NCBI RefSeq assembly: GCF_028288465.1
Contig: NZ_JAQBNR010000050.1
Span: forward strand, 62,001 to 126,000
Direction of reading: 5' to 3'
Length of the DNA: 64,000 nt
Source of the DNA: Ferruginibacter sp.
GTDB taxonomy: Bacteria; Bacteroidota; Bacteroidia; Chitinophagales; Chitinophagaceae
The notes beneath the pieces were generated by a model that worked only from the letters and a program-made list of their open reading frames with translations, had not been told where the DNA came from and did no database searches. The first letter of the stretch is position 1; each line of letters starts with the position of its first letter. This document shows positions 1 to 9,077 of this stretch, piece by piece. Made by a program: the position numbers and the translations under genes.

Positions 1-240
1 TACATTTTTAAAACTTAGCCCTTCGTTTTTATGCATACGCACCAGTTCGGCATACAATGTTTTGGGTGAAGAGCCCGTGGCCAAACCAATGATACATTTT
101 TTTCCTTCGGCCTCTTTTGTCCTGATCAAATCTGCAATTACCTGTGCCACATACACCGATCCGGACGCAGAGTTGGGGAATATTTTTACGGCAATTTTTT
201 CGAGTGAATCTGTAAAGTCAATTTTATGTTTCATATACAT
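1..240 (-). CDS. nagB: Glucosamine-6-phosphate deaminase, N-terminal part (runs off the window)
   Basis: Eighty codons read leftward to the window edge. The product would convert glucosamine-6-phosphate to fructose-6-phosphate and ammonia in the cytoplasm, the last step of amino-sugar breakdown. The visible residues include the family's substrate loop (GLATGSSPKTLYAEL, residues 52-66) followed by an EGLSFKN segment typical of NagB. Translation may begin at 240 (MYMKHK) or two codons later at 234 (MKHK); no ribosome binding site decides it. The gene is divergent from the LacI-type regulator at 501, and an operator-like palindrome lies between them, so the regulator probably controls both. The C-terminal part is outside the window, so a fused extra domain cannot be excluded. 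Confidence 0.88.
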   Translation of the reverse strand, partial: MYMKHKIDFTDSLEKIAVKIFPNSASGSVYVAQVIADLIRTKEAEGKKCIIGLATGSSPKTLYAELVRMHKNEGLSFKNV

Positions 241-447
241 TTTTTGCGTGGTGAGTTGTTAGCCTTCTTACCTGTATTTTAAAGTATTAATAAATTGGCA
301 AAGCCCGGCTGTGTACCATAACCATGATTAAGAAATAGATTGGACAGTTATTTAATAAGAGATTGATTTTTTAATTGCCGCTAAAGTAAAGCAAAAATTT
401 TTATGTAAAAAATCGCCGCGGCCTGTTAAATGCGCTGTTGCTGATGA

Positions 448-461
448 CAATCGTTTGCACA
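448..461. promoter_or_regulatory. LacI-family operator, copy 1
   Basis: The 14 bases CAATCGTTTGCACA contain the core CAA-T-CG-T-TTG, a near-palindrome centred on CG as in LacI/GalR operators. The same 14 bases occur at 1575-1588 in front of the downstream kinase. The site lies 40 bases upstream of the LacI-family gene in the region it shares with nagB, a good place for autoregulation and control of nagB. Confidence 0.7.
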
Positions 462-500
462 AATATTTCCCTGCCTGCATAAATTTTAATAAGTTGCAAA

Positions 501-1547
501 ATGGAAAACAAACTGCCGACCATCACCGAAATTGCCAGGAGATTGAATATTTCTGCCTCTACCGTTTCAAGGGCTCTGCATAATCACAGCAGCATTGGCC
601 TGCGTACAAAAATGCGGGTGCAGGAGCTGGCGAAAGAATTGAACTATGAACCCAACCAAACAGCTATTTTTTTTCAACAGCGAAAAACATTTACCATTGG
701 TGTTGTATTACCCGAATTGTCAGAAGCATTTTTTTCGGCAGCCATCAGTGGTATTGAAGATTGTGCCTATAAAAATAAGTATACGGTGCTGATGGGACAA
801 TCGCATGATAGTGAAGAAAAAGAAAAACAAATTATTGAAACTATGAAAAGCCACCGCGTGGATGGCCTGCTGGTTTCCATCGCCAATAAAACCAATAACT
901 ACGATCACTTTGAATCCTTAAAAAGATATAATATACCCGTTGTTTTTTTCGACAGGATACCAGACATGCCCGATATTCATTATGTCGCCTGCAATTTAAT
1001 CTCGGGCACTATACAGGCAATCAATTTTTTAATAAAGAAAGGCCACCGTATAATCGGTATGTTAAACGGACCTGAAAAACTGGCTGCCAGCAAAGAAAGA
1101 GAAGAAGGCTACATACAAGCTATGAAAAAAAACAGGTTGAAATTTGACCCTACCCTGGTGGTAAACTGCGATTTAAGTACCGATAAGGTTTACGCTGCAA
1201 CTGAACATTTATTAAAGCTGAAACGTAAACCCACGGCCATTGTAGTCTTCAACGATTATGTTGCTTTGGATGCGGTGCAGTATGCCCGCAGGCAAAAGTT
1301 ACGCATCAACAAAGACATTTGCTTTGTGAGCTATGCCAATTTGCCTATCAGCCATTATACGGCCTTTCCCCCCATGGCTTCGGTAGAACAGTTTCCCTAC
1401 CTGCAGGGCCAAAAAGCAACCGAAACTTTGCTGGAACTGCTGAGCAATAAGGACAGCGGACAGGAAGGAACAAATACGTACTATAAAATAATTCTTGAAT
1501 CTCAGCTGGTGATTAAAGAAAATAACATAGCAGACCAGGTGTTATAA
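501..1547 (+). CDS. LacI/GalR-family transcriptional regulator
   Basis: This 348-residue protein has full LacI-family architecture. An N-terminal helix-turn-helix (residues about 7-27, with ISASTVSRAL as recognition helix) is followed by the hinge helix and a periplasmic-binding-protein-like sensor domain from about residue 65 (FTIGVVLPEL). It should bind DNA as a dimer and respond to a small carbohydrate ligand. Its neighbours are nagB (divergent) and a NahK-like kinase 88 bases downstream, so an amino sugar or its phosphate is the likely inducer; this is inference from context. Identical operator-like sequences precede this gene and the kinase. The ATG at 501 fits the family N-terminus. Confidence 0.9.
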   Translation: MENKLPTITEIARRLNISASTVSRALHNHSSIGLRTKMRVQELAKELNYEPNQTAIFFQQRKTFTIGVVLPELSEAFFSAAISGIEDCAYKNKYTVLMGQSHDSEEKEKQIIETMKSHRVDGLLVSIANKTNNYDHFESLKRYNIPVVFFDRIPDMPDIHYVACNLISGTIQAINFLIKKGHRIIGMLNGPEKLAASKEREEGYIQAMKKNRLKFDPTLVVNCDLSTDKVYAATEHLLKLKRKPTAIVVFNDYVALDAVQYARRQKLRINKDICFVSYANLPISHYTAFPPMASVEQFPYLQGQKATETLLELLSNKDSGQEGTNTYYKIILESQLVIKENNIADQVL

Positions 1548-1574
1548 AATATTATTTTTACCCGCAAACCGGCG

Positions 1575-1588
1575 CAATCGTTTGCACA
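1575..1588. promoter_or_regulatory. LacI-family operator, copy 2
   Basis: This exact copy of the 14-base sequence at 448-461 lies 47 bases before the ATG of the sugar kinase and just after the regulator gene. Its position suggests that the kinase has its own promoter under the same repressor or activator. It also argues against translation starting at the TTG at 1582, which lies inside the site. Confidence 0.7.
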
Positions 1589-1635
1589 TCGCTACTCGCA
1601 GGCTTTTGTTTAGGTTTGTTTTCTATCTTAATAAT

Positions 1636-2724
1636 ATGTGGCAAAAAGTGTTACCAGCATACGGTATCAATATAAAAGATTGTAGTGTACAATTATTCGG
1701 CAATGGCCTTATTAACAGTACATGGCGAGTAACAGCCGGCGGCAAAATTTTTATACTTCAACGCATCAATCACCAGGTTTTTAAAAATCCGCAGGCAATA
1801 GCAGGCAATATACAATTGCTGGCAACTTATTTAAATAAGCATGCACCCGGATATTTATTTACAACACCTGTAAAAACACTCAGTAATGAGGAACTGGTAC
1901 ATGATACGGAACTCGGTTATTTTCGGATGTTTCCGTTTGTTGCCGGATCGCATACCGTCGATGTAGTAAACAGTACGGCAGAGGCTTATGAAGCAGCCAA
2001 ACAATTTGGCAAGTTTACAAAATTGCTTGCCGGTTTTGATTGTACCCAACTGCAGGAAACATTGCCCGATTTTCACAATTTATCTTTCAGGTATCACCAG
2101 TTTGAAAATGCGCTGGCCGGCACTACGCCGGAATTGATCGAACAGTCAAAGGAATCAATTGACTTTATTAAAGCCAATTATCACCTTACTGAAATATTTA
2201 AATCCATCAAAAAGAGCCCTGCTTTCAAAAAAAGGGTAACACATCACGATACCAAAATCAGCAATATTTTGCTGGATGAAGACAACAATGGTTTATGTGT
2301 TATTGACCTGGATACTATCATGCCCGGCTATTTCATCAGCGACGTGGGGGATATGATCAGAACCTATGTGAGCCCGGTGAGCGAAGAAGAAAAAGACTTT
2401 TCAAAAATTGAAATAAGAGAAGATTATTTTGCTGCTATTGTAGAGGGTTACCTGGGTGAGATGCAATACGAATTAAGTAAAGAAGAAATTGACCATTTTG
2501 TTTATGCAGGTAAGTTTATGATCTATATGCAGGCCATCCGTTTTCTTGCAGATCACCTGATGAATAATATTTATTACGGCGCCAGTTACCCGAATCACAA
2601 CCTGTACAGGACAAACAATCAAATAACCCTGCTGAAAAAATTAATAGAAAAAGAAGTTAAACTGCAACAGCAGGTACATTCTTTTATACAAAAAAATGTT
2701 GAAGATAAAAGTACGGCTGCATAG
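1636..2724 (+). CDS. N-acetylhexosamine 1-kinase-like phosphotransferase
   Basis: This 362-residue cytoplasmic kinase belongs to the APH/choline-kinase fold and most resembles NahK-type sugar 1-kinases. Residues 203-207 (HHDTK) carry the catalytic Asp205, and residues 224-227 (DLDT) the metal-binding aspartate, followed by the MPG and DVGD-IRT motifs of this group. The expected reaction is ATP-dependent phosphorylation of an N-acetylhexosamine at C1. The start was placed at ATG 1636 (MWQKVLPAYGI) because the preceding in-frame codons overlap an operator and look non-coding. Proximity to nagB and the LacI regulator supports an amino-sugar role. Substrate is not proven; homoserine- or choline-kinase-like activities are alternatives. 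Confidence 0.78.
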   Translation: MWQKVLPAYGINIKDCSVQLFGNGLINSTWRVTAGGKIFILQRINHQVFKNPQAIAGNIQLLATYLNKHAPGYLFTTPVKTLSNEELVHDTELGYFRMFPFVAGSHTVDVVNSTAEAYEAAKQFGKFTKLLAGFDCTQLQETLPDFHNLSFRYHQFENALAGTTPELIEQSKESIDFIKANYHLTEIFKSIKKSPAFKKRVTHHDTKISNILLDEDNNGLCVIDLDTIMPGYFISDVGDMIRTYVSPVSEEEKDFSKIEIREDYFAAIVEGYLGEMQYELSKEEIDHFVYAGKFMIYMQAIRFLADHLMNNIYYGASYPNHNLYRTNNQITLLKKLIEKEVKLQQQVHSFIQKNVEDKSTAA

Positions 2725-2728
2725 GCGG

Positions 2729-3991
2729 CTATCCTTCTTTTGAAGCATTCCTGCCCAGCGTAACTACATGCTTGTAAACGTTTTCATTAATGGCTTTTTC
2801 ACTTTTTGCTATCACAACGGTGGCAACTGTATTACCAATAAAATTGATCAGTGCCCTTCCCTCACTCATAAAACGATCTACCCCAATCAACAAACCCAGT
2901 CCCTCCAACGGGATTACTTTTAATGCAGTTAATGTAGATGCCAATACAATAAAACCGCTGCCTGTAACGCCTGCAGCACCTTTACTGGTTAACAGTAATA
3001 TGCCGATAATAGTTAACTGTTGCCCAAGCGACAAATCCACGTGAAATACCTGGGCCAGAAATATTACACTCATGCTTAAATAAATGGTAGTTCCATCCAG
3101 GTTAAAACTATAACCGGTCGGGATAATTAATCCTACTACTTCCTTATCACATCCGGCATCTTCCAGCTTTTTTATAACTGACGGCAAGGCTACTTCGCTG
3201 CTGCTGCTACCCAATACTATTAGAATTTCTTCTTTGATGTAAACCAGCAATTTCCATAAACTAAATTTATAATAACGGGCTATTAAATTCAGCACCACAA
3301 AAATAAACAGCAAGCCCGTAATATAAAAAGCAAGCATTAGTTTGCCCAGCAAAGCAAGGCTTGTAAAGCCAAATTTGCCGATTGTAAAAGCCATACCACC
3401 AAAGGCCCCGATGGGACTAAGCCGCATCACGATCTTTAAGATATTAAACAACACTTTATTGATGGTTTCAAAACTATTCAACAAGGGGATTCCCTTGTTA
3501 CCAATCCATTTCAGTCCTATAGCAAACAGCACACTAAAAAAAAGGACCTGTAAAATATCGCCTTTGGCAAATGATTCCACAATATTGGTTGGAACAATAT
3601 GCGAAAAAAATTCTCCCCAGTTCATTGCCTTTGCCTGCGTTGCATATTGCGCCACTTTATCTGCCTGCATATTGCTGTACACTATACCTGCACCGGGTTT
3701 TACAAGGTTAGCAACTATTAACCCAATTATAAGTGCCAGGGTTGTTACTATCTCAAAATACAAAATAGCTTTGCCGCCTATGCGGCCTGCTTTTTTTAAT
3801 TCGCCGGCACCCGCAATACCGCTTACGATCGTAAAAAATATCACCGGGGCAATCACCATGCGGATCATGTTAATGAATGTTTCACTGATCAGCTGTGCTG
3901 TAGTTGCAAAACCAGGGAACAAAAACCCAACCAATACCCCCGCCAAAATGCCAATGATTACCTGTATATATAAAACCTTTAAATACTTCAC
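2729..3991 (-). CDS. dctA: C4-dicarboxylate:cation symporter (DctA/GltP family)
   Basis: This 420-residue inner-membrane carrier takes up dicarboxylates such as succinate, fumarate and malate, or possibly glutamate/aspartate, with protons or sodium. It has the full set of hydrophobic segments, the serine-rich re-entrant loop GSSSSEVALPS (residues 261-271), NLDG at 297-300 and the GAAGVTGSGF segment. The best start is GTG at 3991, since an in-frame stop lies just upstream and no ATG is available before conserved sequence. It ends 4 bases from the convergent kinase gene. Residues separating DctA from glutamate carriers were not resolved, so the substrate is assigned at family level. Confidence 0.85.
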   Translation of the reverse strand: MKYLKVLYIQVIIGILAGVLVGFLFPGFATTAQLISETFINMIRMVIAPVIFFTIVSGIAGAGELKKAGRIGGKAILYFEIVTTLALIIGLIVANLVKPGAGIVYSNMQADKVAQYATQAKAMNWGEFFSHIVPTNIVESFAKGDILQVLFFSVLFAIGLKWIGNKGIPLLNSFETINKVLFNILKIVMRLSPIGAFGGMAFTIGKFGFTSLALLGKLMLAFYITGLLFIFVVLNLIARYYKFSLWKLLVYIKEEILIVLGSSSSEVALPSVIKKLEDAGCDKEVVGLIIPTGYSFNLDGTTIYLSMSVIFLAQVFHVDLSLGQQLTIIGILLLTSKGAAGVTGSGFIVLASTLTALKVIPLEGLGLLIGVDRFMSEGRALINFIGNTVATVVIAKSEKAINENVYKHVVTLGRNASKEG

Positions 3992-4199
3992 AATTAGTTT
4001 TTAAGATGGGTAAATTAGCATTTTTTATTGACTACACATTGCAAAAACGGATAGTGTCAGGTTCCTAAAGGGATGACGGTTTAAAAACACGTTTGTACAC
4101 GCACGCTGTAAAAGTGATGGCTTGCCAGGATTTCGGTTTAGTTGCCGGAATAACTGTTGCTTAAATTAAATAGTATTCTTGTTTATCGTATTTTTAATC

Positions 4200-5258
4200 A
4201 TGCAACACGAGTTTCTTTTATATGGTGCAAATGGATATACGGGTGAGTTAATTGCAAGGCATGCCATGCAATACAAGTTGCTGCCCATACTAGCAGGCAG
4301 ACGAAAGGAACAGATTGCTCCATTGGCTGCTAAATTAGGATTGCCTTATAGAATCTTTGACATGAATGACGGAGGTGCTTTGCTGGCCGCCCTTAAAGAA
4401 GTGAAAGCCGTAATACATGCTGCCGGACCTTTTGAGTATACAGCAAAACCAATGGTACTGGCTTGCCTGCTTACGGGCACACATTACCTTGATATCAATG
4501 GCAGCATTGAGGTTTTTGAGATGATAAAGCAATATGATGCCTCAGCCAAAAAAGCAGGTGTGATGCTGTTGCCAGGTGCCGGTTTTGATGTGGTGCCTAC
4601 CGACTGTATTGCGCTGCAGTTAAAAAATTTATTACCTAATGCCGTGCGGCTTCAGCTGGCTTTTGCCACTACAGGCGGCTCATTATCCCACGGAACAGCC
4701 ACTACAATGACGGATAAATTAGGCGAGGGCGGAGCTGAAAGAAAAGACGGAAAAATAGTAAAAGTTCCGCTGGGTAAAAAAGGCATGTGGGTTGACTTTG
4801 GCCCTAAGCAATTGTTTGTAATGAGCATTCCATGGGGCGACGTATCCACTGCATGGTTTACCACAGGCATTCCCAATATTGAAACTTATACCGGGGTTGC
4901 TAAAAAAACTTTTACTTTATTAAAATTGCAATGGCTATTTAACTGGGTACTGCGCAGAAGCAGCATCCGTAAAATCATTAAAAATAAAATTAACCGCCAG
5001 CCGGCTGGTCCGGCTGACGAGCAGCGAACTAATGCCCGCAGCCTGGTTTGGGGGCAGGTGATAAATGAAGATGGAAAAACGGCTATTGTGCGTATGAGTG
5101 CTCCGGAAGGATATACCTTAACTACGCACAGCGCTTTGATAATTGTACAAAAAATATTAAATGGTAATTTTTCTCCCGGCTATCAAACCCCCGCCAGCGC
5201 CTATGGCGAAAACCTGGTAATGGAAATCCCGGGTGTAAACAGAGAGGTTATTGAATAA
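4200..5258 (+). CDS. Saccharopine dehydrogenase-like / trans-acting enoyl reductase-type oxidoreductase
   Basis: This 352-residue protein opens with a Rossmann nucleotide-binding motif (YGANGYTGEL, residues 8-17) and continues as saccharopine dehydrogenase-like proteins do (AGRRKEQI, HAAGPFEYTAKPMVLACL, LPGAGFDVVPTDC). Members of this family are NAD(P)-dependent reductases; some act on lipids, and many bacterial ones have no known substrate. The start is ATG 4200, right before the conserved Rossmann strand. The gene stands alone and converges with the acyl-CoA carboxylase operon, 20 bases apart. A lipid-related role is suggested only by family resemblance and that neighbour. Confidence 0.75.
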   Translation: MQHEFLLYGANGYTGELIARHAMQYKLLPILAGRRKEQIAPLAAKLGLPYRIFDMNDGGALLAALKEVKAVIHAAGPFEYTAKPMVLACLLTGTHYLDINGSIEVFEMIKQYDASAKKAGVMLLPGAGFDVVPTDCIALQLKNLLPNAVRLQLAFATTGGSLSHGTATTMTDKLGEGGAERKDGKIVKVPLGKKGMWVDFGPKQLFVMSIPWGDVSTAWFTTGIPNIETYTGVAKKTFTLLKLQWLFNWVLRRSSIRKIIKNKINRQPAGPADEQRTNARSLVWGQVINEDGKTAIVRMSAPEGYTLTTHSALIIVQKILNGNFSPGYQTPASAYGENLVMEIPGVNREVIE

Positions 5259-5278
5259 AAGAGCAATGGCGCCGTTTT

Positions 5279-6820
5279 TTACAAAGGAATATTGCCATGT
5301 TTTTTTCTCGGCCGCTTCGCCACTTTATTTTCCAGCATGGCATATGCCTTGATTAATTTTTTCCGGGTATCTTTTGGTTCAATTACCTCATCAATAAAAC
5401 CCCTCTCAGCGGCAAGGTAGGGCGTTGCAAATTTTTCTGCATACTCCGCCTCTTTTTCCAGTAATTTTTTTGCCGGATCTGCAGCTTCCGCAATTTCTTT
5501 TTTAAAAATAATTTCGCTGGCGCCTTTTGCGCCCATCACTGCTATCTCCGCAGTAGGCCAGGCAAAATTCATATCAGCACCAATGTGTTTTGAATTCATC
5601 ACATCATAAGCTCCGCCATAAGCCTTACGTGTAATTACGGTCACTCTTGGTACAGTGGCCTCACTCAAAGCGAATAATAATTTGGCACCGTTGGTAATAA
5701 TGCCGTTCCACTCCTGGTCGGTTCCCGGTAAAAAGCCCGGCACATCTACCAGCACCAGTAAAGGAATATTAAAACAATCGCAAAAGCGGGTAAAGCGGGC
5801 ACCTTTTTTTGAGCTGTCAATATCCAGCACACCTGCAAGGCACATCGGCTGATTGGCAACAATGCCAATACTTCTGCCAGCCAGCCTTGCAAAACCAACA
5901 ACAATATTTTGGGCATAGTTGGTATGAATTTCAAAAAAACTTTGGGTATCACAAATGCCATCAATCACTTGGCGGATGTCATAAGGCTGATGGGTACTTT
6001 CAGGAATAATTTCTTCCAGGCACCCGCGGGTTTCATCCTGCGGTGTATAGGCGTACTTTGGCACAACATCTTCGCAGTTTTGCGGCATGTAGCTCAGTAA
6101 TTTTTTCATCTGCGCAATACATTCCATGTCGTTGGCAGCGGTTAAATGTGTTACGCCCGATTTGGTTGAATGCGTAGAGGCTCCACCCAGCTCTTCTGAA
6201 CTTACCGCTTCATTGGTAACGGTTTTTACAACATTCGGACCTGTAACAAACATGTAACTGCTGTTTTCTACCATCAGTGTAAAATCTGTAATGGCAGGCG
6301 AATATACAGCACCACCGGCGCAGGGGCCCATTATGGCCGATAACTGCGGGATAACGCCGGAAGCCATCACATTCCTGTAAAAAATATCGGCATAGCCTCC
6401 GAGTGAACGTACCCCTTCCTGTATCCTTGCGCCGCCTGAATCGTTCAATCCAACCATGGGCGCTCCCGTCTTCATGGCAAGATCCATAATGCGGCAAATT
6501 TTTTCCGCATGTGTTTCAGATAAAGCGCCGCCAAACACGGTAAAGTCCTGCGCAAAAACATACAGCAACCGGCCATTGACAGTTCCATAGCCGGTGATTA
6601 CGCCGTCGCCGTAATACTGCTGATCTTCCATACCGAAATCTTTTGTGCGGTGCAAGACCAGCGCACCAATCTCCTCAAATGATCCGGAGTCCATCAATAA
6701 ATTAATCCGTTCTCTCGCCGTCAATTTTCCTTTTTTATGCTGAATCGCATTCCTTTCAGCACCGCCGCCCGCTTTGCCTTCCGCTATCTTTTTTTGTAAC
6801 AGTTCCGTTTTTGATTTCAT
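5279..6820 (-). CDS. Acyl-CoA carboxylase carboxyltransferase subunit (propionyl-CoA type)
   Basis: This 513-residue carboxyltransferase subunit moves the carboxyl group from biotin to an acyl-CoA, most likely propionyl-CoA, giving methylmalonyl-CoA. It has two crotonase-fold halves with the expected glycine-rich oxyanion segments (GGALSETHAEKI; NDSGGARIQEGV; GPCAGGAVYSPA in the first half, FLPGTDQEWNGI and AYGGAYDVMNSK in the second). It is the last gene of a three-gene minus-strand operon after the biotin carboxylase, separated by about 37 bases. The start is ATG 6820. The long single-chain form matches PccB rather than split AccA/AccD acetyl-CoA carboxylase. Acetyl-CoA or methylcrotonyl-CoA as substrate is less likely but not excluded. 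Confidence 0.88.
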   Translation of the reverse strand: MKSKTELLQKKIAEGKAGGGAERNAIQHKKGKLTARERINLLMDSGSFEEIGALVLHRTKDFGMEDQQYYGDGVITGYGTVNGRLLYVFAQDFTVFGGALSETHAEKICRIMDLAMKTGAPMVGLNDSGGARIQEGVRSLGGYADIFYRNVMASGVIPQLSAIMGPCAGGAVYSPAITDFTLMVENSSYMFVTGPNVVKTVTNEAVSSEELGGASTHSTKSGVTHLTAANDMECIAQMKKLLSYMPQNCEDVVPKYAYTPQDETRGCLEEIIPESTHQPYDIRQVIDGICDTQSFFEIHTNYAQNIVVGFARLAGRSIGIVANQPMCLAGVLDIDSSKKGARFTRFCDCFNIPLLVLVDVPGFLPGTDQEWNGIITNGAKLLFALSEATVPRVTVITRKAYGGAYDVMNSKHIGADMNFAWPTAEIAVMGAKGASEIIFKKEIAEAADPAKKLLEKEAEYAEKFATPYLAAERGFIDEVIEPKDTRKKLIKAYAMLENKVAKRPRKKHGNIPL

Positions 6821-6857
6821 CAAAAAAAATTTAAAAATAATTGTACCGGTGTTTGGT

Positions 6858-8330
6858 TCAGGCCAGCCTTCTTTTCCAGCTGGTAGATTTATTTTCCACC
6901 GCTCTTGTAATTTTTTGTTCTTCTATCCAATAATGCAATGCGACAATCGCTGCGGCATGCGCTTTTACCTGCTGCTGCGCTTTTATCTTTTCAGGGCTGT
7001 AAAAAGTTTTTACAAAATGAGTATCGAATTTTCCTGAAACAAAAGCGTCGTGCTGCATAACAAAACTGCCGAAAGGTAATGTGGTGGACACACCTTCAAT
7101 TTTATATGCAGCTATAGCCTCCTTCATTTTTTGAATGGCTTCTATCCTGTTTTTTCCGTGCGTTACCAGTTTTGCAATCATGGGATCATAATAAATAGGG
7201 ATGCTCATTCCTTCTTTATATCCATCATCTACTCTTATCCCATCGCCTGATGGTGGCGAATAGGTAGTGAGCGTTCCAATCGATGGCAAAAAATTATTGA
7301 ACGGATCTTCTGCATAAACCCGTAGTTCCAGTGCATGTCCGTTAATGGTGATGTCTTCTTGTGAAAATCCTAATAATTCTCCCCGGGCAATTTTTATTTG
7401 TTCTTCCACAAGGTCAATGCCGGTGATCATTTCGGTTACGGGATGTTCCACCTGCAACCGGGTATTCATTTCAAGAAAATAAAAATTGAGTTGTTCATCC
7501 ATCAAAAACTCAACTGTACCGGTGCTGAAATAATTACAGGATTTTGCCACCATCACAGCTGCCGCTCCCATGGCTTTGCGCAATGCTGGTGTCAGAATGG
7601 AGGAGGGTGATTCTTCCACTACTTTCTGATGCCTTCGCTGAATGCTGCACTCCCGCTCAAATAAGTGAACGGTATTGCCCGCTTTATCCGCCAGCACTTG
7701 TATTTCGATGTGCCGTGGACAGGCAACATATTTTTCAATAAAAACAGCCCCGTCACCAAAAGAGGAGGTTGCTTCGCTGGAAGCCCGCTGCATCTGTTCC
7801 TCAAAATCTGCTTCTTTTTCTACCACCCGCATTCCTTTACCACCACCGCCCGCGGAGGCTTTTATTAAAACCGGGTAGCCAATTGCTGCGGCTGTTTTTT
7901 TTGCCATTGCTACATCTTCAATAGCCGTATCAACACCTGGCACCATGGGCACGTTGTATTTTTTAACACAAGCCTTAGCTGCAAGTTTACTTCCCATTAT
8001 ACGCATAGCTTCTGGCGAAGGTCCAATAAACACGATGCCTGCGTCTTCCACCATTTGTGCAAACGCAGCATTCTCGCTTAAAAAACCATATCCGGGGTGA
8101 ATACCATCCACATTCAATTGTTTGGCAAAAGCAATGATGGCTTCACCGTTTAAGTAAGATTGGGTAGATGGCGCCGCTCCCAGGCAAACCGCTTCATCAG
8201 CGTATAGTACATGAGGTGCATTTCTGTCTGGTTCTGAAAAAACGGCTACCGACCGGATGCCCATTTTACGGATGGTGCGAAGGATACGCAACGCAATTTC
8301 TCCGCGGTTGGCTACTAATATTTTTTGCAT
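6858..8330 (-). CDS. Acyl-CoA carboxylase, biotin carboxylase subunit
   Basis: This 490-residue ATP-grasp enzyme carboxylates biotin on the partner carrier protein using ATP and bicarbonate. From the chosen ATG (MQKILVANRGEIALRI) the motifs HPGYGFLSEN (78-87), the glycine-rich loop GGGGKGM (161-167) and EMNTRLQVEHPVTE (near residue 290) are all present. Starting at 8330 puts the conserved KILVANRGEIA at the extreme N-terminus, as usual in the family; an upstream GTG would add an unlikely leader. It lies between the carrier gene (34 bases upstream) and the carboxyltransferase gene. The chain ends soon after the biotin carboxylase C-terminal domain and has no fused carrier, which agrees with the separate BCCP gene. 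Confidence 0.9.
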   Translation of the reverse strand: MQKILVANRGEIALRILRTIRKMGIRSVAVFSEPDRNAPHVLYADEAVCLGAAPSTQSYLNGEAIIAFAKQLNVDGIHPGYGFLSENAAFAQMVEDAGIVFIGPSPEAMRIMGSKLAAKACVKKYNVPMVPGVDTAIEDVAMAKKTAAAIGYPVLIKASAGGGGKGMRVVEKEADFEEQMQRASSEATSSFGDGAVFIEKYVACPRHIEIQVLADKAGNTVHLFERECSIQRRHQKVVEESPSSILTPALRKAMGAAAVMVAKSCNYFSTGTVEFLMDEQLNFYFLEMNTRLQVEHPVTEMITGIDLVEEQIKIARGELLGFSQEDITINGHALELRVYAEDPFNNFLPSIGTLTTYSPPSGDGIRVDDGYKEGMSIPIYYDPMIAKLVTHGKNRIEAIQKMKEAIAAYKIEGVSTTLPFGSFVMQHDAFVSGKFDTHFVKTFYSPEKIKAQQQVKAHAAAIVALHYWIEEQKITRAVENKSTSWKRRLA

Positions 8331-8363
8331 TGCATTTGTTATTTTAAAGGTCTGCACAAAAAC

Positions 8364-8855
8364 TTATTCCAGCTCTATTAAAACCTGGCCTTTTTCTACC
8401 GTTTGCCCGGCCGTTACGGCTATTTTTTTTATGATGGCTGCGGTGCTGATTACAATACAATTCTCCATTTTCATAGCTTCCAGAATCAGCATTTTATCCC
8501 CTTCATTTACAGACTGGCCATTGGTTACAGCAATCTCCAGCACCTTGCCCGGCATAGGCGCTTTTATTTCCTTTATGTGCTTATTCGTTGCTAAACCAAA
8601 GCCCATTTTGTCAAGTACTTCGTCCATCTCATCTTTAACAGACACCTCAAAATTTTCTCCGTCAACTTCTACGGTAAAATTTTTCGAAGCCATGTCAGTT
8701 TGCAGCATTTTTACATTCAGCGATTGCGTTTCGTGCAACAGGCTATACTCACCCGGGGCGGTTTGTATTATATCGGCAGCAGCCGCTTCGGCTTCAGTGA
8801 AGGAAAATTCAAACCCGTTCGCCTTCACTTTTAATAATTTTTTTTTATCGGGCAT
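8364..8855 (-). CDS. Biotin carboxyl carrier protein of the acyl-CoA carboxylase
   Basis: This 163-residue protein carries a C-terminal biotinyl domain. The biotinylation motif EAMKMEN has its acceptor lysine at residue 129, and the domain runs from about residue 95 to the end. The N-terminal part (residues 1-60) is a small beta-rich region that probably contacts the partner subunits. It is the first gene of the operon BCCP, biotin carboxylase, carboxyltransferase, all on the minus strand with short gaps. The start is ATG 8855. The promoter should lie in the 220-base divergent gap before the HD-domain gene; no clear promoter was recognised. Confidence 0.88.
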   Translation of the reverse strand: MPDKKKLLKVKANGFEFSFTEAEAAAADIIQTAPGEYSLLHETQSLNVKMLQTDMASKNFTVEVDGENFEVSVKDEMDEVLDKMGFGLATNKHIKEIKAPMPGKVLEIAVTNGQSVNEGDKMLILEAMKMENCIVISTAAIIKKIAVTAGQTVEKGQVLIELE

Positions 8856-9077
8856 AGTGCAAGTTTTTCGCCTTGGGCATTTGGGTAAAATCTATTTTTG
8901 AATTGCCTGGCAATTGTTATGATGAAAATTACGAAATAATAAATAACCAGCATCAATTGACTAAGCGTGACCTAAAACATCCGCTTTCAAAATATCGCCG
9001 CAAGTGCTTTAAGAAGGAGATGCATTTACGAAATGTTACTTATCAAAAATGTACTTTTACTTTTTATAAATTCTGCT

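Noticed and set aside
1582..1635. An earlier TTG start for the NahK-like kinase, adding 18 residues.
   Set aside because: The TTG lies inside the operator copy at 1575-1588, and the extra residues do not resemble the family N-terminus; ATG 1636 fits better.
2790..4004. Long plus-strand frames opposite the dicarboxylate symporter (for example 3342-4004).
   Set aside because: They are the antisense of a well-conserved membrane protein and match no family themselves.
8257..8901. Plus-strand frame of 214 codons opposite the carrier protein and biotin carboxylase start.
   Set aside because: It overlaps the BCCP gene, whose biotinylation motif proves the minus strand is coding; the plus-strand product is low-complexity Ser/Thr/Phe-rich.
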